In this document: positions 26,839 to 37,498 of the stretch, piece by piece | Numbering within the stretch: position 1 is the first letter of the stretch | Layout of the letters: the number at the start of each line of letters is the position of its first letter | From: Pontibacter sp. G13 | GTDB taxonomy: Bacteria > Bacteroidota > Bacteroidia > J057 | DNA: 64,000 nt | Assembly: GCF_031851795.1 (NCBI RefSeq) | Contig: NZ_CP134696.1 | Span: 248,001-312,000 of the forward strand | Reading direction: 5' to 3' | The notes under the pieces: model-generated | Told to the model about the DNA's origin: nothing | What the model saw: only the letters and a program-made list of their open reading frames with translations | Database searches by the model: none | Translations under genes and position numbers: made by a program

Positions 26839-28165
26839 CCTCGGCGATCCCCCGAGATGCCACGCGAGCAGGAGCCGGATTACCCACGGGCCGGTGCAAT
26901 TGCAGAAATCCGGCTCAGGCAGATTCCACCTCTGCCACCGACGCGCAGGCCGTGGCTGATGGCAGGCTGGAATGACGAGATGGGGAATTAGATAGATGTT
27001 AGACAAAGCTTTTGTGTCATTCTGGAAAATCTGAAGCGGGGGCCTGTGCGCTGGAGATTTATTCAGAATCTTGGCCGGGATGAATGCCCAGCAACACAAG
27101 AGATCCTGAATCGTCCGCCATCGCTATGGGCCTCGGCGATGGACCTTGAGGATGACCTGATGACGGTGGATGGAATCCTGCCCTACAGGCGCCCAATCCA
27201 CGACTCCCGTTGCAGGGACGCGAGATCCCGTATAAATTTCCCGGCACACAGTCTCCAGCCCTCCGAAATTTTACGGGATGACACTTTTTCTGCTTGGCAT
27301 GATAATCCGCGCTCAGGCAGATTCCACCTCTGCCACCGACGCGCAGGCAGTGGCTGATGGCAGGCTGGAATGACGAGATGGGGAATTAGATAGATGTTAG
27401 ACAAAGCTTTTGTGTCATTCTGGAAAATCTGAAGCGGGGGCCTGTGCGCTGGAGATTTATTCAGAATCTTGGGCGGGATGAATGCCCAGCTCCACAAGAG
27501 ATCCTGAATCGTCCGCCATCGCTATGGGCTTCGGCGATGGACGTTCAGGATGACATGATGGCGGTGGATGGAATCCTGCCCTACAGGCGTCCAATCCAAG
27601 ACTCCCGTTGCAGGGACGCGAGATCCCGTATAAATTTCCCGGCACACAGCCTCCAGCCCTCCGAAATTTTACGGGATGACACTTTTTCTGCTTGGCATGA
27701 TAATCCGCGCTCAGGCAGATTCCACCTCTGCCACCGACGCGCAGGCAGTGGCTGGTGGCAGGCTGGAATGACGAGATGGGGAATTCGATAGATGTTAGAC
27801 TAAGCTTTTGTGTCATTCTGGAAAATCTGAAGCGGGGGTCTGTGCGCTGGGGATTTATTCAGAATCTTGGCCGGGATGAATGCCCAGTATCACAAGAGAT
27901 CATGAATCGCCCGCCATCGCTATGGGCCTCGGCGATGGACCTTGAGGATGACATGATGGCGGTGGATGGAATCCTGCCCTACAGGCGCCCAATCCACGAC
28001 TCCCGTTGCGGGGACGCGAGATCCCGTATAAATTTCCCGGCACACAGCCTCCAGCCCTCCGAAATTTTACGGGATGACACTTTTTCTGCTTGGCATGATA
28101 TTCCGCGCTCAGGCAGATTCCACCTCTGCCGCCGATGCGCAGGCCGTCGCTGATGGCAGGCTGGA
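26839..28165. repeat. 398-bp tandem repeat array, three full units plus a partial fourth
   Basis: A head segment (26839-26912) precedes units at 26913, 27311 and 27709 and a partial unit at 28107; the period is 398 bases each time and the units are nearly identical. Each unit begins GCTCAGGCAGATTCCACC. In unit 1 three hairpins are visible, at 27016-27071, 27101-27156 and 27223-27282, all with the layout GTCAT-stem-loop-stem-ATCT (the second and third in reverse orientation). Long open frames in these units contain no protein features and are by-products of the repeat. A further copy with the same head is at 40147-40484. Confidence 0.9.
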
Positions 28166-28561
28166 CTGCACAGCAAACCTGAATAGCAAATCCGCATTCC
28201 ATATAGGCATTGCGGAAAGGAAGACATGAAAAAAACGTGCGGATGGCCCGTGTGGCGTGAGCGGTCTGGAAGGTTCAGTCGGTGGAAGAGAGGAGAATTC
28301 CCAGGCTTGAAAGATGGTCCGGAGCGTTCGTTTTGCCCATGTTCGCATGAATGCCACCGACCGAGCGAACGGCGAGCCTGGAAGATCGCGACCCGGCGGC
28401 CAATTTTGCCGAGCGCAGAACTTCCAGCCAAGACGCCGGGGCACGCCCAAATCATCTCCCAACATGTCCAGCCTACAAAAAAACCACCGGAGCACAACTC
28501 CCCCATCCGGAAATTGGCCCCTAGTGGTCCTAGACTTGCTCATAAATCGTGTGGCACGTGA
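28166..28561. other. Gene-free stretch with a large imperfect hairpin
   Basis: No credible gene. CCAGGCT near 28299 and AGCCTGG near 28375 are complementary, with CGTTCG and CGAACG pairing inside, so an 80-base hairpin is possible. Codon-like open frames here lack any family resemblance. It separates the repeat array from the Asp-box gene. Confidence 0.35.
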
Positions 28562-31183
28562 TCAGCGATCTATCCGTGCCTTGAACCAACCACTGCCCCA
28601 AGCCGCACACCAAATGATGGCTGGGTCTTTGGGGTCTAGCTTGATGTCGGTCATCTTGTCGGGTTGTCCGAGTCCGCGGTTGATCTTGGCCCATGATTTT
28701 CCGCCATCTCGCGTCAAATAAATCCCTGGATTCTTGAAAGAATCCCCGCGGCCCTTTCGGTGCAAAGGCACATTGACTAGCATCAGATTGGGGTCCACCG
28801 TGGAAACCTCCGTTTGCCAGACATAAGGCGCCTCAAAAAATCGCTTCCATTTCTTGCCTTGATTCGAGCTTTTCCAAACCCCTCCACCGGAATACGCGCC
28901 GTCCCGATAGCCACAGGAGAGGTACATATCGCCAGATTCGGGATGAATAAACAGATTGTTCACCCCTTGAATATTTGCAGGAATAGGCACTTCCTCCCAC
29001 GTCTGGGCGCGATCATGAGACACATACAGTCCGCTGGGATCTTTGTCCCCGCGCTTGTTGATGCAGGCGTAGATCGTGGTGGGATCTTTCGGGTCCATGA
29101 CCATGCGGCGGACACTTGCATGCTTCGGCAGGCCTGCATTGCTCAAAGCCCAATTGTACCCCCCATCCGTCGAGCGGTACACCCCATAATCCCCTTGTTC
29201 GATCTCATTGGGTCGAGTCCCGCCGCCCACTTCCTGAACCGGTTTGCGGATGGAGCAGAAGTACATGTGATTGGGGTCTTCCGGGTCGATCAACAAGGAA
29301 GCTTGATAGGGCACATTTTTGGCCTTTTTCTTTTTCACATGGATGGTGGAGATATTCTCCCAAGTTTTGCCGCCATCGGTGGTGCGGCGCAATTTCCCAA
29401 GATGCTCCTGCCGCCAAGCCAAAATATAGATGGTATTGGGGTCCTTGGGGTGTACAGCCACCGTGGAAATAGAATGCATGTCGTGATGCCCTTTGACATC
29501 ATGGACTTGTCCCTCGATCTGCTGGACGGCCACCGCATCCCGATCTGGCCAATCGCCGATGTCCGTCGTCTGCCATAACCCATGCTCACCAGAACACAGC
29601 AGGTAGCGATCTTCGATGCCGGTATGCATGAGCATTTGTCGACCGGGCAGATTGCTTCCTCCACGACCGATCCATTTTCCACTCCCCGGTGCTGTCTCAA
29701 AATCATCCACCTGCTGCCAAGAATCGCCCCCATCGTTGGACCGGAGCGTCTGCTGATTGATGCCGATAAACACCTCTCCCACGGAGTTGATGGCCAGCAT
29801 GCGATTGGCGGATCGGGTTTCAGATTGGACATCCAAAGACGATTGCAGATGCGCAAATGAGACATTGGTCCCCAACTCAAAGCCCTTTCCGAGCCAGTAT
29901 TCACGGTCCATCCCTTCCTTCCAGTACTCGCCGATTCGGGCGCAGATCTTCCAAGTCTTGCCGCCATCCTCTGTTTTCCAGGCATCTCCGGGGCCAAAAC
30001 TCTTGTCGTGTCGCTGATTGGCTACGAGGTAGAGTTCATCCTTGTCCTGAGGATTGACGACGATGCGGTTGAAAATCGAATAGGTATGCCGGGGATATTC
30101 GGGATACGCCTTTTTGGAATTCACCCCAAACCAATGATTCAACACTCGGTGATAGTTGCTTCGATGATGGTAGTAGGTGATCTGGCTAAAATCTACGCCC
30201 AGATCTCCTGTGATGCTCGTCCATTGTCTACCGCCATCTGTACTCTTGAATACTCCGCCACGGGTTTCGATCGATTGGCCAGCAGGCAGATACATGGTTT
30301 GCTCCACAAGGTACAGGGTGTGTACGCCTGTTTCCGGATCGAAATGGCCCGTCAAGTCCCGAGGCAGATTATTGGGCAAGCCTTGATGCGCAGGCTTCCA
30401 AGTCTCTCCGGTATCTTCGCTGCGAAAGACCCCGAAATTGGTGGCGATCACCATTTCGTTGGGACGGGTGGGGTGGATCAGGATACGTGCCACATCCAAG
30501 CTATCAGGCGCAATATCCTGAGCGACCTTCTTCCAAGTTTCTCCCCCATCGGAAGTCTTGAGGATATAGCCATAGGCAGCCCGTTCATGGATCAACCCTC
30601 GTGGAGCCTTGAGGGAGCGGTGATTGTGCTTGACATTCCAGAAATCCCCTGCACCGATGAACCAGATATCGTCATCCTCCGGATGAATGGCCATCTTGGT
30701 GTGTGCATTGGTATGCTTGCTTTTGGCGGCATGGGGAATCACATGTTTCAGCGTCCAAGTTCTCCCCCGGTCTTGGGTCGTGAATACTTTTCCCCGTCGC
30801 TCAAGTGCCACGGCAAAATCCGGATTCTGGGAGGAAAAGGCGATATCCAGCACCCGCTCCAGATCCTGTCCATCCCCATCGCTGTCCTTGATGGTGTGCC
30901 ACGACTTCCCATTGTCCCAAGTACCATAGGCCACGTGCATATCCGGCCCCATAAACATGACATTGGTGTCTGTGGGATGGCACCAAAACTCCTCACAATA
31001 CCCCGACATTCCGGGTCCGAAATTCTTCCAAAGGACAGATTGATCCGAGGTAATCCGCTCGGATTTCATGCGCTTGAAGAACTCCTTGCTCTTCTCGGGT
31101 CCTTGATCGAGTACGGTTGGCTGGACGTGAAGGAGCAGCCCCCCCAGAAGAAACAGGGGAATGAGTTTGACGATCTTCTTCAT
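28562..31183 (-). CDS. Secreted multi-blade beta-propeller with Asp-box (BNR/VPS10-like) repeats
   Basis: The product of 873 residues starts at ATG 31183 with a signal peptide (MKKIVKLIPLFLLGGLLLH). At least ten Asp-boxes of the form S/TxDxGxTW are visible (TQDRGRTW, TSDGGETW, SEDTGETW, STDGGRQW, TEDGGKTW, SNDGGDSW, TTDGGKTW, STDGGYNW, SHDRAQTW, TRDGGKSW), which fit two seven-bladed propellers as in GH74 or sialidase-like proteins. Catalytic residues of GH74 or sialidase cannot be assigned. It is the last gene of the five-gene sulfatase operon (gap of 56 bases to the GH29), so a role in binding or cutting a sulfated polysaccharide is likely but unproven. Confidence 0.8.
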   Translation of the reverse strand: MKKIVKLIPLFLLGGLLLHVQPTVLDQGPEKSKEFFKRMKSERITSDQSVLWKNFGPGMSGYCEEFWCHPTDTNVMFMGPDMHVAYGTWDNGKSWHTIKDSDGDGQDLERVLDIAFSSQNPDFAVALERRGKVFTTQDRGRTWTLKHVIPHAAKSKHTNAHTKMAIHPEDDDIWFIGAGDFWNVKHNHRSLKAPRGLIHERAAYGYILKTSDGGETWKKVAQDIAPDSLDVARILIHPTRPNEMVIATNFGVFRSEDTGETWKPAHQGLPNNLPRDLTGHFDPETGVHTLYLVEQTMYLPAGQSIETRGGVFKSTDGGRQWTSITGDLGVDFSQITYYHHRSNYHRVLNHWFGVNSKKAYPEYPRHTYSIFNRIVVNPQDKDELYLVANQRHDKSFGPGDAWKTEDGGKTWKICARIGEYWKEGMDREYWLGKGFELGTNVSFAHLQSSLDVQSETRSANRMLAINSVGEVFIGINQQTLRSNDGGDSWQQVDDFETAPGSGKWIGRGGSNLPGRQMLMHTGIEDRYLLCSGEHGLWQTTDIGDWPDRDAVAVQQIEGQVHDVKGHHDMHSISTVAVHPKDPNTIYILAWRQEHLGKLRRTTDGGKTWENISTIHVKKKKAKNVPYQASLLIDPEDPNHMYFCSIRKPVQEVGGGTRPNEIEQGDYGVYRSTDGGYNWALSNAGLPKHASVRRMVMDPKDPTTIYACINKRGDKDPSGLYVSHDRAQTWEEVPIPANIQGVNNLFIHPESGDMYLSCGYRDGAYSGGGVWKSSNQGKKWKRFFEAPYVWQTEVSTVDPNLMLVNVPLHRKGRGDSFKNPGIYLTRDGGKSWAKINRGLGQPDKMTDIKLDPKDPAIIWCAAWGSGWFKARIDR

Positions 31184-31239
31184 CAGATGTTTGGTTAGGC
31201 GAATTCGCTAGCTTTAAGCAGGTGGTAGATTTCGGGTAC

Positions 31240-32748
31240 CTATCTCGCGCGTTCGATTTTCAGCACATAGGCAAAATCACAGGGTCTTTTTTCAGGGAGG
31301 CGCACAGAGAGAAAATTGGGACCTTGCTCCCACTCCAATTCTTCCGGAACCCCAAGCATGTCAATCCGCTGGATGTCGCCGGGATACATTTTTCCCTTGT
31401 ATCCCAACGCATGAATCAACGCCTCTTCTCCCGGCCAATCGAGCAGGATCGCGTAGAGATAGCCGTTGTTTTCGGTAAATCGAATATCCTGAGGACCGTA
31501 TTCGGGAATTTCTTTGCCTTGCTTCTTGCCTTGTCCATGGTGCCCGGGATTTTTGACGTAGGCAGGTCCCTCTCCGTAGGTGATCCAGGGTGTACTGCCG
31601 TAAATCGCCTCTCCATTGAGTTGGAGCCAATCCCCCATTTTGTATAGCTCGTGCTGGATGTTCTCTGCGAATGAACCATCCGCCTTGGGAGGAACATTGA
31701 GGAGCATCCGGCCATTTTTCGAAGTGATATCCACCAACATGTCGATGAGGATTCCGGCATCTTTGGGCTTATTCTCAGGATTGTAGAACCACACGGCGGG
31801 CCATTGGATGTGCTGTTGCATATTGATGTCAGCCATCCAAGGATCGTATTGCAGGCCGTCCAGATTGCCATTCTCGATATCGCGCATCCCGATTCCCGGT
31901 GGAATATCGAAGCTCTTGTAAACGAAGTCGACCTCCTTGCCCCATTCCTCCGCAGCATTATAATAGCTACTGATGTATGCCTGTTGGATGTTTTCGGGAA
32001 TCCCATTGACCCCGAAATCTATTGCACCTTGCATCATCTTCCCCTCGACCAGCATCTTGCGCTTTTCCAACTGGAGCGTTCCTCCAAATCCAACATCCAC
32101 CCACACCATATCGGGCTGATGGAGTTCGTAGCCTTCCTTCATGCGTTCCAGCCAGCCTGCCATGTATTTCTGGTTGAATCGACCTTCTGGACCGTAGACC
32201 AGCGGATAAGTGCCCGTACGCTCGTAATTGCTATCAGGCGCGATGTACACACGGTTATGCTTGCTCATATTTCCCCAAAGGGTCACGCTGTGAAATGAGG
32301 CGATCAGCTTGAGATCAGTCTTTCGAATTTCCTTGGCCAATTCGCCATAGATGTCAATCCGAGGGCCCTTATCCACGGTGTTCCAATCGGTGATAGCACT
32401 ATTCCAATTGAGGCAACCATTCACATGCCAAGCAACTGGCCCTGCGAACTGCGCCCCTGATCGTTGGAACAAATCGACCCATTCCTTGGCATCGAATTGG
32501 TCGCCCTTCCACTGCAAGATCGCATCCCGATCGAGCATATCTGGTTTGCCGCGATCGAGCTTCACGGATTGGGCACCCCAATGGCAGTAAATCCCAAACT
32601 TGGCATCCTTGAGCCACTGCGGAGTTTCGTGCCGGGCCAGTGAAGACCAAGTAGGTTGATAGGGTTCCGATTGATCGGCGGGCTCATCGGCATCTTGCGC
32701 ACATCCCATGAGGAGGCCCAAAAGCATACAGAGAAAAATCCGGTTCAT
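31240..32748 (-). CDS. GH29-type alpha-L-fucosidase/galactosidase lipoprotein of the sulfatase operon
   Basis: The ATG at 32748 (MNRIFLCMLLGLLMGC) gives a lipoprotein signal; the frame is open 70 codons further but this is non-coding in character. GH29 motifs: WLKDAKFGIYCHWGAQSV, PVAWHVNGCLNWNSA, and QPDMVWVDVGFGG, with the Asp of WVD as expected nucleophile. MLLNVPPKADGSF closes the barrel and a beta domain ends the protein (502 residues). The usual His-His pair of the sugar pocket (HHDGF in its paralogue at 22437) reads HVNGC here, so the substrate may differ from plain fucose. Neighbours are a sulfatase upstream and the Asp-box propeller downstream. Confidence 0.85.
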   Translation of the reverse strand: MNRIFLCMLLGLLMGCAQDADEPADQSEPYQPTWSSLARHETPQWLKDAKFGIYCHWGAQSVKLDRGKPDMLDRDAILQWKGDQFDAKEWVDLFQRSGAQFAGPVAWHVNGCLNWNSAITDWNTVDKGPRIDIYGELAKEIRKTDLKLIASFHSVTLWGNMSKHNRVYIAPDSNYERTGTYPLVYGPEGRFNQKYMAGWLERMKEGYELHQPDMVWVDVGFGGTLQLEKRKMLVEGKMMQGAIDFGVNGIPENIQQAYISSYYNAAEEWGKEVDFVYKSFDIPPGIGMRDIENGNLDGLQYDPWMADINMQQHIQWPAVWFYNPENKPKDAGILIDMLVDITSKNGRMLLNVPPKADGSFAENIQHELYKMGDWLQLNGEAIYGSTPWITYGEGPAYVKNPGHHGQGKKQGKEIPEYGPQDIRFTENNGYLYAILLDWPGEEALIHALGYKGKMYPGDIQRIDMLGVPEELEWEQGPNFLSVRLPEKRPCDFAYVLKIERAR

Positions 32749-32843
32749 TTGAATGATTGGTTGAATTCCATCGAATAGGCAGTGGGAAAAGGAGTCAAAG
32801 GAAGCAGGGGCACAATCCGCCCCACTCCACTCGTATTCAGGGA

Positions 32844-34280
32844 TTAGCGCTCTTCTTGCCCCATGATTGCTTGCTGGTAAAACAAGGCTCGTTGGCGATG
32901 ATACTCCTTGTAGCCCATGAGGGTATTGGGGATATTTTGCTCGTCCCAATCTTCCCATTGGGCGCGCAACTTTTTGGCGCGCTTGGGATGATCTGCCATT
33001 CGGTCGTGAGCTTCAGACACGTCTTCCGGCAAAAAAAACAGTTGGGGTTCCTTGCTGTCCTTGTCCTTCAAGTGCTTGGTGCCATCAGAGGCGAGGATCG
33101 ACCATTGCTTGCCATTTCCGCCTCTCCAAAAAATCCCTTCATGTGGCGCTTGGGATTTCTTTCCCGTGACGAAGGGCACTAAATTGACGCCTTCCATCGC
33201 ATGTGCACTTGTGGGATCTCCGCCCGCCAATTCCACCGCCGTCCTTCCGATGTCCAATGAGTGTACCGGAAAGTCATAGACCATCGGCTTGAACTTGGCG
33301 GGCCAATGTGCAAGGAATGGAACATGGACGCCGCCATCGTAGAAATTGCCTTTTCCCCCACGGAATGGTTCATTGCTAGAGGCATTTCCGCCCTTCCCGG
33401 TTTTGGGATTGGGTTGAGGTCCGCCATTGTCGCTGAGGAAGAAGATCAGGGTATTGTCATAGATTCCCTGCTCTTTCAATGCTTGCACCACTTCGCCGAT
33501 TCCTCGATCCATCACATCAATCATCGCGGCGTATGTTCTCCGCTTTTTGTCCTCGATATGGGCGTATCGGGCAATGTCCTCCTTGGGTGCCTGCAATGGT
33601 TGGTGAGGGGCGTTGTAGGCGACATAGAGGAAAAAGGGATCATCCTTGTTGTCCTTCACAAATTGGGCGGCATCTTGACTGAGGGCAGTCGTCAAATATC
33701 CGTCGAAACCCGCTGGGCGGCCATTTCGCTCCAATCCCTGCTTGTAGGCTTCCCAAACCTCCTGTTTGAGGTCAATTTTGAAATAATCATGTCCACCCCC
33801 CAAAAAGCCATAGAAATAATCGAAGCCCCGATTCAGTGGATGAAACTCCGAAGCAGCGCCCAAATGCCATTTCCCTACCGCACCTGTGGTATAGCCAGCC
33901 GTTTGCAATCTGGCCGGAAAAAGCGTTTCATCCACGCTAATCCCCAGATGTGGATTGGCGGGATCGTACGCGGGATTGGTTTCAAAGCCGAATCTGTAGG
34001 GATATCTGCCCGACAACAAAGCCGCGCGGCTCGGACCGCAAAACGCATGGTTGACATAGCCTTGACGGAATACCACACCATTGGCGGCTAGCTGGTCCAA
34101 GTTCGGTGTTTGGATGTCTTGGGCTCCGGTGAAGCCCACATCTGCATATCCCATATCATCCGCCATGAAGATGATGATGTTGGGGCGTTCGTCCTTGGGT
34201 TCGGAATCGCTGGGACTTACAGCGGAAATGCCTATGCCAAGTGCGGCAAGGAGCATCAAGAGTCCGATGGAATACTTCAT
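32844..34280 (-). CDS. Secreted type I formylglycine sulfatase (S1 family), operon gene 3
   Basis: The ATG at 34280 ([18 protein letters not shown]) gives a signal peptide; ATG 34289 adds three residues. N-terminal metal-site strand [18 protein letters not shown] (Asp-Asp for calcium). The maturation motif [13 protein letters not shown] fits C-x-P-S-R, whose Cys would become formylglycine through an anaerobic or aerobic maturase not seen in this window. GKWHLG and [13 protein letters not shown] supply the further metal and substrate ligands. About 478 residues, normal for S1. It removes sulfate esters from an algal polysaccharide. The subfamily cannot be fixed by eye. It sits 41 bases after the GH28-like gene and 95 bases before the GH29. 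Confidence 0.9.
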   Translation of the reverse strand: MKYSIGLLMLLAALGIGISAVSPSDSEPKDERPNIIIFMADDMGYADVGFTGAQDIQTPNLDQLAANGVVFRQGYVNHAFCGPSRAALLSGRYPYRFGFETNPAYDPANPHLGISVDETLFPARLQTAGYTTGAVGKWHLGAASEFHPLNRGFDYFYGFLGGGHDYFKIDLKQEVWEAYKQGLERNGRPAGFDGYLTTALSQDAAQFVKDNKDDPFFLYVAYNAPHQPLQAPKEDIARYAHIEDKKRRTYAAMIDVMDRGIGEVVQALKEQGIYDNTLIFFLSDNGGPQPNPKTGKGGNASSNEPFRGGKGNFYDGGVHVPFLAHWPAKFKPMVYDFPVHSLDIGRTAVELAGGDPTSAHAMEGVNLVPFVTGKKSQAPHEGIFWRGGNGKQWSILASDGTKHLKDKDSKEPQLFFLPEDVSEAHDRMADHPKRAKKLRAQWEDWDEQNIPNTLMGYKEYHRQRALFYQQAIMGQEER

Positions 34281-34321
34281 CTGGGTCATAGATCTGAGGA
34301 GTTGGAAAGGAAGCTGGAGCA

Positions 34322-35902
34322 TTATTTGATCTTGGCGGCTTTGATGGGCGCATTCAAGGAGTAGATCACCTCCTGATTGGCACCCTCGGAATCTTGGAGG
34401 ACAATCTTCTTGGAACGTTCTCCCTGAATTTCCACGAGCGCCTGTACGGTTCCTTGGGCTTGCAGGCCGGAGAACTTCGAATTGACCACATTTTTCAGGA
34501 CTACCCCAACTTGTGCAGCCATGGTGATATCGAACGTCACATTCGCCCATTCACTATTCTCCACATCATCCATCACGATGGCCTGACGATCGTCATGATT
34601 TCGGAGGGAGAAGGCCACATCCTTCATTTTCAGCCCCTTCACGTGGCGGACATACATGCCATAAGCCGGCAGCACCCCAAAGAACAATTGCTCGGGATAT
34701 CGGGCCTCATCTTCCTTGATCTCACGGTCCCGGACATTCAGATCCCCAAATCCTGTGTAGGAGAAATGGACGTTTTCCATGGTGATATCCTCGATGTAAT
34801 GCCCCGGCAATCCCGTGAACATGATGCATTCCGTGGGCGGATCAATCCGGCCAGTCAATCGGCCTTCGATGTTGCGAAAGGTGATATTGCGAATGGCCCC
34901 AACAGGCCTTCCTTCCGGTTGTGCATCCTCGCGGTACACCTGCCGGATGGATTCGGCATAATCTCTCCCCCGATTCCCCAGGCGAATGAAGATTGGACCT
35001 CCGCAGTTAAACATCTTGATATTAGAGAATTCTACATTTTCGATGATCGCCCCATCCACTGCCAGCAACTTGATCGCGCCATGTCGGCTGTCGAAAAATT
35101 GGCAGTTCTCGACCTTGATGTTCCTGAATCCTGTCTTGGAAGCGGTCCCAAATTTCACACTTGCCCAATAGCTACTCACCGTACAATTGGAGATGTGGAA
35201 ATTCTCGGTCATTCGGTCCACACTACTTTTGAGGCAGATCGCATCGTCCTCCACCTGTAGGTTGCAATCTGAAATCCGGACATTGGAACAACCATCGAAA
35301 TTCATCCCGTCATTGTTCTTGTTTTCCTTGTTGTACAGCGCAGTATGGTGAATGTACACGCTGTCACACTCCCGGAAATACATACACCAAGACCCGGAGT
35401 TCTTGATGATCATATTGTCAAATTCCACCTGGGTGCATTCCTCGATCCGGAAAAGCTTGGGGCGTTCCTTGCTGTGCTTGAAGAAGTAGCCTCGGCCGTT
35501 GAGATGCGTTCTCGGATGACCGATGAACTTGATGTTCTTCTGTCCCTTGGCGTAGAACAGGCATTTGGAGAAATGGGGTTCTTCTGTCGCAACGGGCACC
35601 TCCGCATAGTGATCCAGCGTGGTTGCGCCATACAAGTTGGACCAAGGTTCAAACTGGATGGTGACATTACTTTTGAGGAAAAGCGTTCCCGTGGTGAAAG
35701 TCCCTTTGGGAATGATCACCCTTCCCCCGCCATTCGCAGCACAGGCATCAATCGCCGCCTGAATCGCTTCGGTACTAGGTTCCGAGTGAGATTTCTTGGC
35801 TCCATAGTCCAAGATATTGAAGGTCTTTTCCTGAGCCTGAGCTGAGCCAATCGTCATGATCGTCCAGAACAGTGCGAGTAGATAGATTGAGGTCTTTTTC
35901 AT
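34322..35902 (-). CDS. GH28-like right-handed beta-helix protein lacking the usual catalytic histidine
   Basis: The product of 526 residues starts at ATG 35902 with a signal peptide ending at AQAQE. The N-terminal [20 protein letters not shown] and [11 protein letters not shown] are hallmark phrases of polygalacturonase-type beta-helices. Two of the GH28 motifs are present: NNDGMNFDG (NxD) and EDDAICLKS (DD). At the place of the third motif (GHG) the sequence reads [12 protein letters not shown] with no His, and the fourth RIK region reads RNIKVEN. Classical GH28 enzymes hydrolyse polygalacturonan, so this one may act differently or only bind. It lies between two sulfatase genes in one operon. 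Confidence 0.8.
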   Translation of the reverse strand: MKKTSIYLLALFWTIMTIGSAQAQEKTFNILDYGAKKSHSEPSTEAIQAAIDACAANGGGRVIIPKGTFTTGTLFLKSNVTIQFEPWSNLYGATTLDHYAEVPVATEEPHFSKCLFYAKGQKNIKFIGHPRTHLNGRGYFFKHSKERPKLFRIEECTQVEFDNMIIKNSGSWCMYFRECDSVYIHHTALYNKENKNNDGMNFDGCSNVRISDCNLQVEDDAICLKSSVDRMTENFHISNCTVSSYWASVKFGTASKTGFRNIKVENCQFFDSRHGAIKLLAVDGAIIENVEFSNIKMFNCGGPIFIRLGNRGRDYAESIRQVYREDAQPEGRPVGAIRNITFRNIEGRLTGRIDPPTECIMFTGLPGHYIEDITMENVHFSYTGFGDLNVRDREIKEDEARYPEQLFFGVLPAYGMYVRHVKGLKMKDVAFSLRNHDDRQAIVMDDVENSEWANVTFDITMAAQVGVVLKNVVNSKFSGLQAQGTVQALVEIQGERSKKIVLQDSEGANQEVIYSLNAPIKAAKIK

Positions 35903-35926
35903 GACTTGAAATATGCGTTATTGGGG

Positions 35927-37498
35927 TTATCGAGCGTCCTCTTCAGATTCGAAGTATGTCCAGAAGTCTTCTCGGGTCCGCATCCCATCGGCGACATCTC
36001 CCAGTGCCTCCGCTTCCTTCCGCATCTCGGCCCGCATCTCGGCGATCTTTTCGGCATACTGAGGAAAGGCCGCCAGATCCAACGTTTCCCATGGATCTTC
36101 GGAGACATTGAACAATTGGGTGACCCGGGAGCCCGCCACGAATTCCCCTCGTTTCTTGTGAAAATCTGGTGCACGAACGTATTCGATCAGCTTGAAATCG
36201 CCCTTCCGGAAGGCTCGCTGATGCTGGCGATATGCATGGTAGGTGTAGGTGCGAATCTGTTCCGATTCTCCTCGGATCACGGGCCCTAGGCTCAGCCCCG
36301 ACACGGATTCTGGAAGCTCCACTCCCGCCAATTCACACACCGTCGGATAAATGTCATGGATATAACTCATCGCCTCAATGCGTTGGCCACGGTAGGATTC
36401 CCTCAAGCCTCCACCCGAGATGATGAAGGGGACATGGACCCCATCTTCATCATAGATGTTTTGCTTGCCCAATAGCCCATGATTTCCCACGCCCAAGCCA
36501 CTATCTCCCGCCATGACGATGAGGGTGTTTTCGTACTGGCCACTTGCCTTCAATGCTGCGATGACTCGGCCAATCTGCGCATCGAGATGCGTGATGATCG
36601 CATAGTAATCCGACAAATGCTGACGGGCGATTTCAGGGGTACGTGGCCAAGGTGCCAATTCTTCATCCCGAAGGACGATATGCCCATTGTCGAATGGATG
36701 TTGCGACAGGTAGGAAGGCGGCAATTCGATTTCGGCCTCCGGATAGAGATCCTTGTACGCTTGGGGAGCTTGCCGAGGATCATGTGGCGTGGGGAAAGCC
36801 AGATACATGAAAAATGGCTGCTTCTTCGGGCGACCCTTTTCGATAAAATCAATCGCATCATCCGCCAACACCTCCGAAACATGGGGGCCTGTATGCTCGG
36901 TACCCGTTGGGCCGCGTTTGTCTGTCTTGGCCAAAGGTCGACTCACGACATTGCCCGACTCATCATATTCCAGCAAATAGCTATTCTCGCGTTTCAGCAC
37001 ACCATCTGGATTCCAAGGCGTAAATGGCATCCGGAATTGATCGGTGAGATAGGCAGGTTTGCCGCAGACTTTGCCGCCGGATTGATAGGCACGGCTAAGA
37101 GATTTGGGATCTTGGTGCCATTTCCCTACGTGATGCGCATGGTATCCTGCACGGGAAAATGCCTCGCCCATCATGGTATGCTCTAGCGGGATGGTGTGTC
37201 CAGCTCCCGCCAATTCGAAGAGATTTCGGCCTGTAAGCAACATCGCACGGCTCGGAATGCACGTGGCCCCCAAAAAAGAGCCCATCAGGTAAGTCTGGGT
37301 AAAGGCTATTCCCTCATGAGCCAATTGATCCAAGTGGGGCGTTTGGACAGCTTGGCCGCCCAAGGCATGAACCCCGCTAAACCGATGGTCATCCGTGTAG
37401 ATCACCAAGACATTGGGATGGTCGCGATGTTGGGCAGGGAGCCGCCAGAAGACGGACACGACAAAGAGTGCGAGGAGTAGAATTCGTTTCATTGACAT
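35927..37498 (-). CDS. Secreted type I formylglycine sulfatase (S1 family), first gene of the operon
   Basis: The start is ATG 37498 (MSMKRILLLALFVVSVFW); ATG 37492 is possible. The signal peptide is followed by HPNVLVIYTDDHRFSGV (Asp-Asp metal site). The formylglycine motif is ATCIPSRAMLLTGR (C-x-P-S-R). Other metal and substrate strands are HVGKWHQDPKS, and VMAGDSGLGVGNHGLLGK, a common ending of iduronate-2-sulfatase-like and choline-sulfatase-like S1 enzymes. It has 523 residues. It differs clearly from the second sulfatase (32844), so the two probably desulfate different positions. It is the promoter-proximal gene, with the GH28-like gene 24 bases downstream. The regulator at 37689 is divergent. 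Confidence 0.9.
   Translation of the reverse strand: MSMKRILLLALFVVSVFWRLPAQHRDHPNVLVIYTDDHRFSGVHALGGQAVQTPHLDQLAHEGIAFTQTYLMGSFLGATCIPSRAMLLTGRNLFELAGAGHTIPLEHTMMGEAFSRAGYHAHHVGKWHQDPKSLSRAYQSGGKVCGKPAYLTDQFRMPFTPWNPDGVLKRENSYLLEYDESGNVVSRPLAKTDKRGPTGTEHTGPHVSEVLADDAIDFIEKGRPKKQPFFMYLAFPTPHDPRQAPQAYKDLYPEAEIELPPSYLSQHPFDNGHIVLRDEELAPWPRTPEIARQHLSDYYAIITHLDAQIGRVIAALKASGQYENTLIVMAGDSGLGVGNHGLLGKQNIYDEDGVHVPFIISGGGLRESYRGQRIEAMSYIHDIYPTVCELAGVELPESVSGLSLGPVIRGESEQIRTYTYHAYRQHQRAFRKGDFKLIEYVRAPDFHKKRGEFVAGSRVTQLFNVSEDPWETLDLAAFPQYAEKIAEMRAEMRKEAEALGDVADGMRTREDFWTYFESEEDAR

Noticed and set aside
27046-28202. Several 90-175-residue open frames on both strands of the 398-bp repeat array
   Set aside because: They are copies of each other because of the tandem repeat, carry no domain or signal, and overlap hairpins.
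28226-28561. 111-residue plus-strand frame after the repeat array
   Set aside because: Rich in Pro, Arg and Ser with no recognisable fold; the opposite strand is equally open and the segment has a large hairpin.
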